A stretch of 13,849 nt of DNA from Salegentibacter sp. (GTDB lineage: Bacteria > Bacteroidota > Bacteroidia > Flavobacteriales > Flavobacteriaceae): the NCBI GenBank assembly GCA_024635815.1, contig JAGXIG010000122.1, forward strand, positions 1 through 13,849, given 5' to 3'. A program made the translations under genes and the position numbers. Position 1 is the first letter of the stretch. Every line of letters starts with the position of its first letter. The notes beneath the pieces were generated by a model. The model searched no databases and was not told the DNA's origin. It saw only the letters and a list, made by a program, of their open reading frames with translations. This document shows, in pieces, positions 1 to 6,289 of the stretch.

Positions 1-179
1 AATTTTGGAGTTAAGCGGGCTAAAAAGCCATTCGCGGTGTCTGTCATTTCCATTCCGCATTTCTCGCACTTATATTCGTGTACGTGATCTGTAACATTTT
101 TTGATACACGTAATTTATGTCCGAAAATGCTGCAAAAAACCTTTCCGAACGAAAATCTTGTAGGGTTTGTTTCTTTCAT
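1..179 (-). CDS. Small Cys/His putative zinc-binding protein (3' end cut by window edge)
   Basis: An open frame reads leftward from ATG at 177-179 to the window edge and gives 59 residues with no stop. The visible protein has Cys16-x4-His21, then Cys38-x2-Cys41 followed by Gly, which looks like a small zinc-ribbon or treble-clef-like metal site. A short stretch CSIFGHKL resembles small phage- or genome-encoded proteins of the DUF1660 kind, but I cannot confirm membership. Upstream in frame there is no other ATG before a stop at 246-248, which supports this start. There is no Shine-Dalgarno sequence, as is usual in Bacteroidetes. It lies 72 bases downstream of the hydrolase on the same strand. 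The C-terminus is outside the window. The function is unknown; metal binding is inferred from Cys/His spacing only. Confidence 0.6.
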   Translation of the reverse strand, partial: MKETNPTRFSFGKVFCSIFGHKLRVSKNVTDHVHEYKCEKCGMEMTDTANGFLARLTPK

Positions 180-251
180 AAAATCTTGATTTTCTTGTTC
201 CTGAAACTCTAAAGTATAAAAAAAAGTTAAACTTTCGACAAAAAGTTAAAA

Positions 252-1022
252 TTAATCGATTAAATGCAAAATTTCTAGGAATTCTTTTTTGTTTTCCATA
301 AGGGATAAATGCCCATCCGGTAGACTTTCAAACGCACTTCCACAGCTTAAAGCTATGGTTTTTATCGTGTTAAAATCTAAAACAGGATCTTGTTCTCCCG
401 CCACAACAATTTTTTGTCCTTTAAATTTTGCAAAAAGCCCGGTATGATCTGTACGAATTTTCATACCCTTTATAGCAGCGTAGATTCCTTCAGTAGAAAA
501 ATCAAGGGCGCGGTTTTTTAATTCTTCAATTTGAGATTTGAATACTTTATTGTTTTCCGGCGTTAACAAATTTGAAATCGCCATACTTACAAAAGCCCTC
601 TTGTTTTTAAGAACTAAAGCAGCCGCACGGTCGCGATTGACTTTGCGTTCTTCAGAATCTGCCTGCGGGGTAGAATTCACCAACACCAAGCTACTGCATA
701 GTGTAGGAAAAATATTTTGAAATTCCAAACTCACATACCCACCCATAGAATGACCGGCAAAAGAAACTTTTTTAATTTCGAGTTCATCTAAAACAGACTT
801 TACCGCTTCGGCCATATCTGCCATTGTATGAATTTCTGCGATATTTCCGGATTCTCCGTGTCCGGGAAGATCAATGCAAATTACCTCACGTTTTGCTGAA
901 AGTTCTTCGGCAAAATCTTTCCATATTTCTTTAGATTCTAAAAAACCGTGGAGAAGTATAAGCGGATTTCCGTTTCCCTGCCTGGTAAATGAGATGGGTG
1001 TTTTTCTGTAGGTTATTCTCAT
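252..1022 (-). CDS. Alpha/beta-fold hydrolase (256 aa)
   Basis: This is a single-domain serine hydrolase of the alpha/beta fold, probably cytosolic because no signal peptide or membrane segment is visible. Counting from the ATG at 1020-1022, the oxyanion-hole HG lies in LLHGF (residues 23-27). The nucleophile elbow is GHSMGG with Ser92, the acid is Asp212 in GEQDPV, and the base is His238 in DGHLSLME, so the catalytic triad is complete. The DLPGHGES loop is typical of MenH, BioH and epoxide-hydrolase-like members; the substrate cannot be read from the sequence. A longer frame begins at GTG 1046, but that codon lies inside the arm of a terminator hairpin and would add eight atypical residues (AFCILKP after the GTG-coded Met), so I prefer ATG 1022. 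The gene follows the aminopeptidase P gene on the same strand but is separated from it by that terminator. No promoter of its own is evident. Confidence 0.9.
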   Translation of the reverse strand: MRITYRKTPISFTRQGNGNPLILLHGFLESKEIWKDFAEELSAKREVICIDLPGHGESGNIAEIHTMADMAEAVKSVLDELEIKKVSFAGHSMGGYVSLEFQNIFPTLCSSLVLVNSTPQADSEERKVNRDRAAALVLKNKRAFVSMAISNLLTPENNKVFKSQIEELKNRALDFSTEGIYAAIKGMKIRTDHTGLFAKFKGQKIVVAGEQDPVLDFNTIKTIALSCGSAFESLPDGHLSLMENKKEFLEILHLID

Positions 1023-1038
1023 TGGTTTTAAAATACAA

Positions 1039-1072
1039 AAAGCCACGAATTTTCAAAAAGATTCGTGGCTTT
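1039..1072 (-). terminator. Intrinsic terminator of the aminopeptidase P gene
   Basis: A perfect 12-bp stem (AAAGCCACGAAT at 1039-1050 with ATTCGTGGCTTT at 1061-1072) closes a 10-base loop. Read leftward, the stem runs into TTTTTGTATTTT, a good U-tract. It stands 155 bases past the aminopeptidase stop and only 16 bases before the preferred hydrolase start. Read rightward it is followed by GATTTTAAT, a weaker tract, and no rightward gene ends here. Confidence 0.75.
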
Positions 1073-1095
1073 GATTTTAATATTTTGATGAAATT

Positions 1096-1210
1096 GTCAT
1101 TGCGAAGGAGGTAACGACTGAAGCAATCTCTTCTTAAAACAGAACGAGCTTTTAAGTAGATCCATTTTCCAACAAAAGATTACCGCGCTCCTAACGTCGC
1201 TCGTAATGAC
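1096..1210. repeat. Dispersed palindromic element, family A, copy 1
   Basis: The left arm at 1096-1128 begins GTCATTGCGAAGGAGG and contains GAAGCAATC. The right arm at 1178-1210 is its imperfect reverse complement and ends in CGTAATGAC. The 49-base centre is not obviously structured. The arms match those of the element at 11204-11280. Such GTCATTGCGA...GAAGCAATCTC palindromes are frequent between genes of many bacterial genomes, including Flavobacteriaceae. It lies 17 bases beyond the aminopeptidase stop, between the gene and its terminator. Confidence 0.75.
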
Positions 1211-1227
1211 CTTGAAAGTTTTGAAAA

Positions 1228-2520
1228 CTAAGAATTCATAATCTCTTCAATTTCTTCAACTTCAATCGGGATATTACGCATCAGGTTGAAAGGTTCACCT
1301 TCTGGCTGAATTACAACATCATCTTCTAAACGAATTCCAAAGCCTTCATCAGGTAAATAAATTCCCGGTTCAACGGTAAAAACCTGGTTGGGTATCATCG
1401 GTTCGGTTAAAATTCCGTAATCGTGAGTATCTAAACCTATATTATGCGCAGTACCGTGCATAAAATACTTTTTATAAGCCGGCCATTTTGGGTCTTCGTT
1501 TTGAACATCGGCTTTATCTAAAAGCCCTAAATCCAATAATTCTGAAGTCATTAATTTTCCGACTTCTTTATGGTATTCTGCCCATATGGTTCCGGGAGCC
1601 AACCATTTTGTGGCTTCCTTTTTCACCTTGTTTACAGTGTTGTAAACCTTCTTCTGCCTATCGGAAAACTTTCCTGAAACCGGAATAGTCCTGGTCATAT
1701 CACTGGAATAATTGGCGTATTCTGCACCGGTATCCAGAAGGATTAAATCTCCTTCTTTACATTGCTGATTGTTCTCGGTATAATGCAGCACATTTGCATT
1801 GTTTCCGCTGGCGATAATCGGTGTGTAAGCGAATCCACGACTACGATTTCTTATCATTTCGTGCCAGTATTCGGCTTCAATTTCGTGTTCCCAAACTCCG
1901 GGCTTTGTGAATTTCAAAGCTCTGCGGAAAGCTTTTTCAGTAATATCACAGGCTTTTTGCATCAAATCTAATTCGATTGGATCTTTTACAGACCGTAAAC
2001 GCTGTAAAATAGGATTGCTTTTCGCAACCTGGTGCGCCGGATATTTCTCCTTGCACCATTTTATAAATCGGTCGTCCCGGGTTTCAGTTTGCACATTCGC
2101 GCGATAATGTTCGTTGGTATTAAAATACACTGTTTCGCATTGCGACATCACTTCAAAGAAAATTTTCTCAAAATCCTGAAGCCAGTAAACCGTTTCTACA
2201 CCGCTAACTTCGAGGGCTTTTTCCTTGTCTAATTTTGCGCCTTCCCACACTGCGATATGCGGATTGGTTTCAGTTAAAAATAAAATCTCACGATGCTCTG
2301 GTTTTGGTGCATCGGGGAAAAGTACTAAAATCGCTTCTTCCTGGTCTACGCCACTTAGATAAAAAAGGTCGCGGTTTTGTTGAAAAGGCATAGTGCTATC
2401 GGCGCCAATCGGGAAAATATCATTGGCATTAAAAACCGCAAGGCTGTGGGCTTTCATTCCTGCCATAAAGCTTTTGCGGTTTTTAATAAATAATTTACTG
2501 TCTATTTGATCGTATCTCAT
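1228..2520 (-). CDS. pepP: Xaa-Pro aminopeptidase (aminopeptidase P, M24B family)
   Basis: This is a cytosolic dinuclear metallopeptidase that removes an N-terminal residue preceding proline. The 430-residue length fits the E. coli PepP type. Residues about 5-140 form the aminopeptidase P N-terminal domain, and about 180-415 form the creatinase-like pita-bread catalytic domain. All five metal ligands are visible: Asp263 (LLDTGAEY), Asp274 (SDMTRT), His359 (HGTAHNIGLDTHD), Glu384 (TVEPG) and Glu399 (RLEDDV). His366 sits at the catalytic position, seven residues after His359 as in E. coli PepP. The start is ATG 2518-2520. Only 18 bases separate this start from a palindromic element, so its promoter must lie inside or beyond that element, or the gene is read through from the cbpA-cbpM unit. 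The family assignment is firm; the individual substrate is not. Confidence 0.95.
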   Translation of the reverse strand: MRYDQIDSKLFIKNRKSFMAGMKAHSLAVFNANDIFPIGADSTMPFQQNRDLFYLSGVDQEEAILVLFPDAPKPEHREILFLTETNPHIAVWEGAKLDKEKALEVSGVETVYWLQDFEKIFFEVMSQCETVYFNTNEHYRANVQTETRDDRFIKWCKEKYPAHQVAKSNPILQRLRSVKDPIELDLMQKACDITEKAFRRALKFTKPGVWEHEIEAEYWHEMIRNRSRGFAYTPIIASGNNANVLHYTENNQQCKEGDLILLDTGAEYANYSSDMTRTIPVSGKFSDRQKKVYNTVNKVKKEATKWLAPGTIWAEYHKEVGKLMTSELLDLGLLDKADVQNEDPKWPAYKKYFMHGTAHNIGLDTHDYGILTEPMIPNQVFTVEPGIYLPDEGFGIRLEDDVVIQPEGEPFNLMRNIPIEVEEIEEIMNS

Positions 2521-2538
2521 GTATTGTTATTTATGAAA

Positions 2539-2692
2539 GAGGCTGTCTTAAAAGTAATTGAAGGCGTCATTCTGAACCTGTCCGTCCGTTCAGGCGGGTT
2601 TATTTCAGGCTCTAAGTTTATGAAAATCAGAACAAGTTAGAAGCTGAAACAAGTTCAGCTTGACGAAAACATGACTATTGAGACAGTATCTC
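2539..2692. repeat. MITE-like nested palindromic element, family B, copy 1
   Basis: The outer ends are imperfect inverted repeats: GAGGCTGTCTTAAAAG at 2539-2554, and ATTGAGACAGTATCTC at 2677-2692. Inside lies a second inverted pair: CGTCATTCTGAAC from 2565, and the arm at 2641-2665 ending in CTTGACG. The right inner arm is itself a perfect hairpin (AAGCTGAA at 2641-2648, TTCAGCTT at 2654-2661, loop ACAAG). The left inner arm is interrupted by about 20 extra bases starting near CCTGTCCGTCCGTTCAGG (2577-2594). It has no coding capacity and no obvious target duplication. It occupies most of the 232-base gap between the cbpM-like and pepP genes. Mobility as a MITE is inferred from structure only. 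Confidence 0.65.
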
Positions 2693-2752
2693 TAGTTTTT
2701 ATTGTTTTGCCTACAAAGTTATCAATATCTAACAAAGTAAAAAGTTCCCGGC

Positions 2753-3043
2753 TTATTCATATAAACCCAACCGATTTTTAAGTCTGCGGTTTTGCTTTTG
2801 CAATTTTTTGACCTGCCCAATTAAATGTTGAATTGCTTCCAGTCCTTCTAAATTAATATCCAGATCGTAATGCAATCGCCTTAATCTTTCAAATTCTGAA
2901 ATCTCATCGCAATGCACATATTGAGTTTCTTCTATGGTCACGATTTCAATCAAGCCGCTTTCGTATAGCGAACTAACAAAAGTACGTTCAACCTGGTACC
3001 GGATACAAATCTCATCGGTTGGGATTAAGTCTTCTAAATTCAT
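2753..3043 (-). CDS. cbpM: CbpM-like chaperone modulator (MerR-type helix-turn-helix)
   Basis: This 96-residue protein matches the CbpM pattern. An N-terminal MerR-like helix-turn-helix (about residues 6-50, containing IPTDEICIRYQVERTFVSSL) is followed by an amphipathic, Lys/Arg/Gln-rich helix (about 62-92, likely coiled coil). In E. coli, CbpM binds the J domain of CbpA and inhibits its co-chaperone and DNA-binding activities; the same role is inferred here. The ATG at 3041-3043 overlaps the stop of the upstream DnaJ-like gene by four bases (ATGA), so the two are translationally coupled and present in matched amounts. The pairing with a zinc-finger-less J protein makes the call strong. No terminator is obvious directly after its stop; a palindromic element follows. 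Confidence 0.85.
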   Translation of the reverse strand: MNLEDLIPTDEICIRYQVERTFVSSLYESGLIEIVTIEETQYVHCDEISEFERLRRLHYDLDINLEGLEAIQHLIGQVKKLQKQNRRLKNRLGLYE

Positions 3044-3987
3044 GAGCGTAATTTTTGAAGTTCTTTAAAGAGTTCTTTTTCCCGGGTGCTTAAGTTGTTA
3101 GGCATTTTTATGTTGTAAGTGATAATTAAATCTCCAAACTGGCCTTCCTTTTTATATTTTGGAAAGCCTTTTCCTTTTAATTTCACTTTGGTCCCGGGTT
3201 GAGTTTCGGGTTTTACGTTTAATTTCACTTTTCCGCTAAAAGTATCTGCGGTGATTTCCCCGCCGAGCAAAGCAGTGTAGAAATCGATGTCTATCGTAGT
3301 GAATAAGTTTTCTTTTTCCCTTTTGAATTTTGTGTTGTTTACAATATTAAAAGTGATAAAAAGATCGCCTTTAGGCCCACCCTGAACGCCCGGCCCGCCG
3401 TGCCCTTTAATTTTAATGGTTTGCCCGTTTTCTACTCCCGCAGGAATTGTTAGCCGAATATTTTTTCCGTTTATAGTAAGGGTTTGTTTGTGACTGGTGT
3501 AAACATCGCTTAAGTTTAGTTGAAGTTCAGCATTAAAATCCTGGCCTTTAAAATGTCGGCCCCGGCCCGAACCGTGAGCTCTTGCACTGCTGCCAAACAT
3601 TTCCTCAAAAAAGTCGGAGAAAGTATCGTCGTCAAAATTTCCTGAATAGGAATATCCGCCACCCTGGCCAGCACCAAATCCGGAGCCGCCAAAACCTCCG
3701 TCGGAATAGGCTCTTCCGCCTGATGCATGCTGCTGTTTCCTGGCTTCCTCGTAGGCATCAGCGTGTTGCCAGTCTTTTCCGTATTGATCGTATTTTTTTC
3801 GTTTCTCGGGATCGCTTAATACCTCATTTGCTTCATTTATTTGCTGAAACCTGAGTTGTGCATCTTTGTCGTTTGGATTAAGGTCTGGATGATTTTTTCT
3901 GGCCAGTTTCCGGTAGGCCTTTTTAATATCGGCCTGGCTAGCAGATTTATCTAATTCCAGCAATTTGTAGTAGTCTATAAAAGCCAT
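3040..3987 (-). CDS. cbpA: CbpA-type DnaJ co-chaperone (no zinc finger)
   Basis: This is a 315-residue J-domain protein. The J domain covers about residues 3-69 with the Hsp70-activating HPD at 33-35. A Gly/Phe-rich linker spans about 90-117 (YSDGGFGGSGFGAG and similar). Two beta-rich substrate-binding domains follow at about 150-225 and 230-305. The CxxCxGxG zinc-finger repeats of DnaJ are absent, which places it with CbpA and class II J proteins. It should stimulate DnaK ATPase and deliver unfolded clients in the cytosol. CbpA of E. coli also binds DNA; nothing here proves that. The gene overlaps cbpM by four bases and is first in that unit. The ATG at 3985-3987 has no upstream Shine-Dalgarno sequence. 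The 312-base divergent gap before it presumably carries its promoter. Confidence 0.93.
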   Translation of the reverse strand: MAFIDYYKLLELDKSASQADIKKAYRKLARKNHPDLNPNDKDAQLRFQQINEANEVLSDPEKRKKYDQYGKDWQHADAYEEARKQQHASGGRAYSDGGFGGSGFGAGQGGGYSYSGNFDDDTFSDFFEEMFGSSARAHGSGRGRHFKGQDFNAELQLNLSDVYTSHKQTLTINGKNIRLTIPAGVENGQTIKIKGHGGPGVQGGPKGDLFITFNIVNNTKFKREKENLFTTIDIDFYTALLGGEITADTFSGKVKLNVKPETQPGTKVKLKGKGFPKYKKEGQFGDLIITYNIKMPNNLSTREKELFKELQKLRS

Positions 3988-4299
3988 TAAAATTTATGAA
4001 TTAGTGGTGAAATTCTATCTCTTGAAATTACTAAAAAGCTGGCTCACTTCCCGTTAAGTTTTTGCAAAATTGGAAAAATCAGGAGAAATTCGACAAAAAG
4101 GTGATTTTCGCAATCTTCAATGCTTCCTGAAAATTTTACTGCTGAAATTAAATCGTAATTATTATTAAATTTAATTTTTTATATGAAGTTAATATGGAAT
4201 TTTAAATTTTCATATGTAACCAAATATACTCTATTAGATTTTTTTACGAAATATTAATTCAATATTTGTTTCAATATTAATACTTAAAATTTTAAAGCT
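3988..4299. other. AT-rich divergent intergenic region, cbpA / asnB
   Basis: This 312-base non-coding stretch separates the leftward cbpA gene from the rightward asnB gene and must hold both promoters. Its right two thirds are extremely AT-rich. An inverted repeat is visible at about 4181-4187 (ATATGAA) and 4209-4215 (TTCATAT) with a 21-base spacer, which might be an operator or simply a product of base composition. A consensus-like leftward -7 box lies at 4221-4228. I see no convincing rightward TAnnTTTG box for asnB, no conserved riboswitch and no small gene. Confidence 0.6.
4221..4251 (-). promoter_or_regulatory. Candidate leftward Bacteroidetes promoter for cbpA-cbpM
   Basis: Read leftward, TATATTTG (4221-4228) is an exact match to the Bacteroidetes -7 consensus TAnnTTTG. 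A TTTC (4248-4251) stands 19 bases upstream, one base off the TTTG -33 element. It would leave a leader of about 230 bases before the cbpA start, which is long, and the region is AT-rich enough for chance matches. This is a weak call. Confidence 0.3.
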
Positions 4300-5970
4300 G
4301 TGTGTGGAATTGTTTGTGCTTTCGATTTAAAAGAGAGGTCTGAAGACTTAAGACCTCAAATATTAGAAATGGCTAAATGTTTAAGACATCGCGGCCCAGA
4401 CTGGAGTGGAATTTATAGTGATGAAAAAGCGATTTTGGCTCATGAACGCCTGGCCATTGTAGATCCCATTTCTGGTGGACAACCATTATTGTCTGATGAT
4501 AAACAACTTGTGCTTGCTGCAAATGGAGAAATCTATAATCATAATGAATTAAGAAGTCAGTTTCCAAATTATAACTTTCAAACAAAATCTGATTGTGAAG
4601 TTATCCTCGCGCTTTATAAAGAAAAAGGAGATAGCTTTTTAGATGAATTAAACGGGATTTTTGGTTTTGCTATTTATGATGTCGAAAATGATGAGTATTT
4701 TATTGCTCGCGATCACATGGGAATTATTCCTTTATATGTAGGTTGGGATCAAAACGGAACCTTTTATGTAGCTTCAGAACTTAAAGCTTTGGAAGGTAAA
4801 TGTACTAAGATTGAATTGTTTCCTCCCGGGCATTATTTATCTAGTAAAAAGGAAGGTTTTCAAAAATGGTATGAGCGTGACTGGATGGAATATGAGGCTG
4901 TAAAGGATAATGAAACCAGTATCGAAGATTTAAAGGAAGCTCTTGAAAAAGCGGTACACCGGCAGTTGATGAGTGATGTGCCTTATGGTGTTTTACTTTC
5001 AGGTGGCTTAGATTCTTCAATTACTTCTGCAGTTGCTAAATTGTATTCAGAAAAAAGAATAGAAAGCGACGATAAAGATGCGGCTTGGTGGCCGAGATTG
5101 CACTCTTTTGCCATTGGTTTAGAGGGGTCGCCAGATCTTGCTGCTGCACAAAAAGTGGCCGATCATTTAGACACGGTGCATCACGAAGTAAAATTCACTA
5201 TACAGGAGGGATTAGATGCGATTAAAGATGTGATTTATCATTTGGAAACTTATGATGTAACCACAATTAGGGCGTCTACTCCTATGTATTTAATGGCTAG
5301 AACTATCAAATCTTTGGGAATCAAAATGGTGCTTTCGGGTGAAGGTGCAGATGAATTATTTGGAGGGTATCTTTACTTTCATAAAGCTCCTAGTGCAAAG
5401 GATTTTCACGAGGAGACCGTTCGAAAATTAGATAAATTGCATCAATATGATTGCTTGCGGGCTAATAAATCTCTTTGTGCCTGGGGTATAGAAGGGCGTG
5501 TTCCTTTCCTGGATAAAGAATTTATGGATGTAGCCATGAGGATAAATCCTAAGGATAAAATGATTACCGGCGAGCGTATTGAAAAGTGGGTGCTAAGAAA
5601 GGCATTTGAAGATTATTTGCCAGAAAGCGTAGCCTGGAGACAAAAAGAACAATTTTCAGATGGCGTTGGTTATAGTTGGATAGATACGCTCAAAGAATTG
5701 GTTAATGCCGAAGTGAGCGATGAGCAGCTTAAAAATGCACACTTCAAATTTCCAATTCAGCCACCATCTAGCAAAGAAGAATATTACTACCGATCTATTT
5801 TTACCGATCATTTCCCAAGCGATGCCGCAGCAAAGTCAGTACCATCTGTACCTTCTGTAGCTTGTAGTACACCAACTGCTTTAGAATGGGATGAGTCTTT
5901 TAAAAATATGAACGATCCATCAGGTAGAGCAGTGGCTAATGTTCATTCTGATAGTTATAAAAAAGATTAG
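4300..5970 (+). CDS. asnB: Asparagine synthetase B, glutamine-hydrolysing
   Basis: This cytosolic enzyme makes asparagine from aspartate, glutamine and ATP, releasing AMP and PPi. The 556-residue length is almost equal to E. coli AsnB (554). The N-terminal class II glutaminase domain (about 1-200) shows the nucleophile Cys2, RHRGPD (29-34) and NGEIYNH (75-81). The synthetase domain carries the PPi-loop SGGLDSS (234-240) and SGEGADELFGGY (346-357). The C-terminal tail with the repeated VPSVPSVACST stretch is normal for the family. The start is a GTG at 4300-4302 and is fixed by biochemistry: the next codon must encode the Cys that becomes residue 1 after Met removal. It stands alone as a transcription unit, with a strong terminator 10 bases after its stop. 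Confidence in function is high. Confidence 0.97.
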   Translation: MCGIVCAFDLKERSEDLRPQILEMAKCLRHRGPDWSGIYSDEKAILAHERLAIVDPISGGQPLLSDDKQLVLAANGEIYNHNELRSQFPNYNFQTKSDCEVILALYKEKGDSFLDELNGIFGFAIYDVENDEYFIARDHMGIIPLYVGWDQNGTFYVASELKALEGKCTKIELFPPGHYLSSKKEGFQKWYERDWMEYEAVKDNETSIEDLKEALEKAVHRQLMSDVPYGVLLSGGLDSSITSAVAKLYSEKRIESDDKDAAWWPRLHSFAIGLEGSPDLAAAQKVADHLDTVHHEVKFTIQEGLDAIKDVIYHLETYDVTTIRASTPMYLMARTIKSLGIKMVLSGEGADELFGGYLYFHKAPSAKDFHEETVRKLDKLHQYDCLRANKSLCAWGIEGRVPFLDKEFMDVAMRINPKDKMITGERIEKWVLRKAFEDYLPESVAWRQKEQFSDGVGYSWIDTLKELVNAEVSDEQLKNAHFKFPIQPPSSKEEYYYRSIFTDHFPSDAAAKSVPSVPSVACSTPTALEWDESFKNMNDPSGRAVANVHSDSYKKD

Positions 5971-5980
5971 AAAAATTAAA

Positions 5981-6027
5981 CTCCATAAAAAAAGCTACCA
6001 AAATCTGTGGTAGCTTTTTTTATGGAG
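5981..6027. terminator. Perfect bidirectional terminator after asnB
   Basis: CTCCATAAAAAAAGCTACCA (5981-6000) pairs exactly with TGGTAGCTTTTTTTATGGAG (6008-6027), a 20-bp stem with a 7-base loop. Within it the core GCTACCA/TGGTAGC is followed by T7 on the plus strand and by an equal T-run on the minus strand. It can therefore stop transcription in both directions, though no leftward gene ends here. It begins 10 bases after the asnB stop. Confidence 0.9.
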
Positions 6028-6289
6028 TTTTCACTCTCAACATGGTTTGTGAATTGTGTAAGCGTAATCTATATGAATTTTCACCGAGAAAAATTTAAGT
6101 GCTTTGGAAGATAGTGTTAGGTAAAGGTTTTAACCCTGGGCGATGTATAAATTCTGAATAATGGTCTTCAACAAAATTATTGCTTAATTATATTTGTTCT
6201 AAATAGCCCTATAAACAAGCTTGAAAGTTTGTCCGTAAGTGATTTGGAGTGTATTTTTGCTGTTAAATTTCTATAAAATAATCAAACCA
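6028..6289. other. Leader region upstream of sdhCAB
   Basis: No gene is visible in these 262 bases. The proximal part (6228-6259) carries the best promoter in the window. A second exact -7 match, TATATTTG at 6189-6196, lies further upstream but lacks a good -33 element. The rest (6028-6180) shows no strong hairpin, operator or small reading frame that I can support. Confidence 0.6.
6228..6259 (+). promoter_or_regulatory. Bacteroidetes-type promoter of the sdhCAB operon
   Basis: TTTG (6228-6231), a 20-base spacer, and TATTTTTG (6252-6259) match the Bacteroidetes housekeeping consensus TTTG-N19-21-TAnnTTTG exactly. Transcription should begin a few bases after 6259, giving a leader of roughly 20-25 bases before the sdhC ATG at 6290. 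This placement excludes the upstream GTG at 6239 as the sdhC start. Confidence 0.7.

Noticed and set aside
209..244. Possible leftward promoter for the small Cys/His gene (TTTTTG, 22 bases, TACTTTAG)
   Set aside because: The -7 box differs from TAnnTTTG, the spacing is at the long end, and the region is T-rich, so a chance match is likely.
3516..3854. Reading frames of 80 and 90 codons overlapping the Gly-rich part of the CbpA-like gene
   Set aside because: The compositional bias of the Gly/Phe-rich linker keeps other frames open; they have no motifs or plausible starts of their own.
231..4100. Shared 12-mer TTCGACAAAAAG at about 234-245 and 4089-4100, upstream of two leftward genes
   Set aside because: In 14 kb of AT-rich sequence several 12-base matches are expected by chance, and the two sites have no further similarity.
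6239..6289. GTG-initiated 17-residue N-terminal extension of SdhC
   Set aside because: It overlaps the -7 box of the sdh promoter and is foreign to the family's usual N-terminus.
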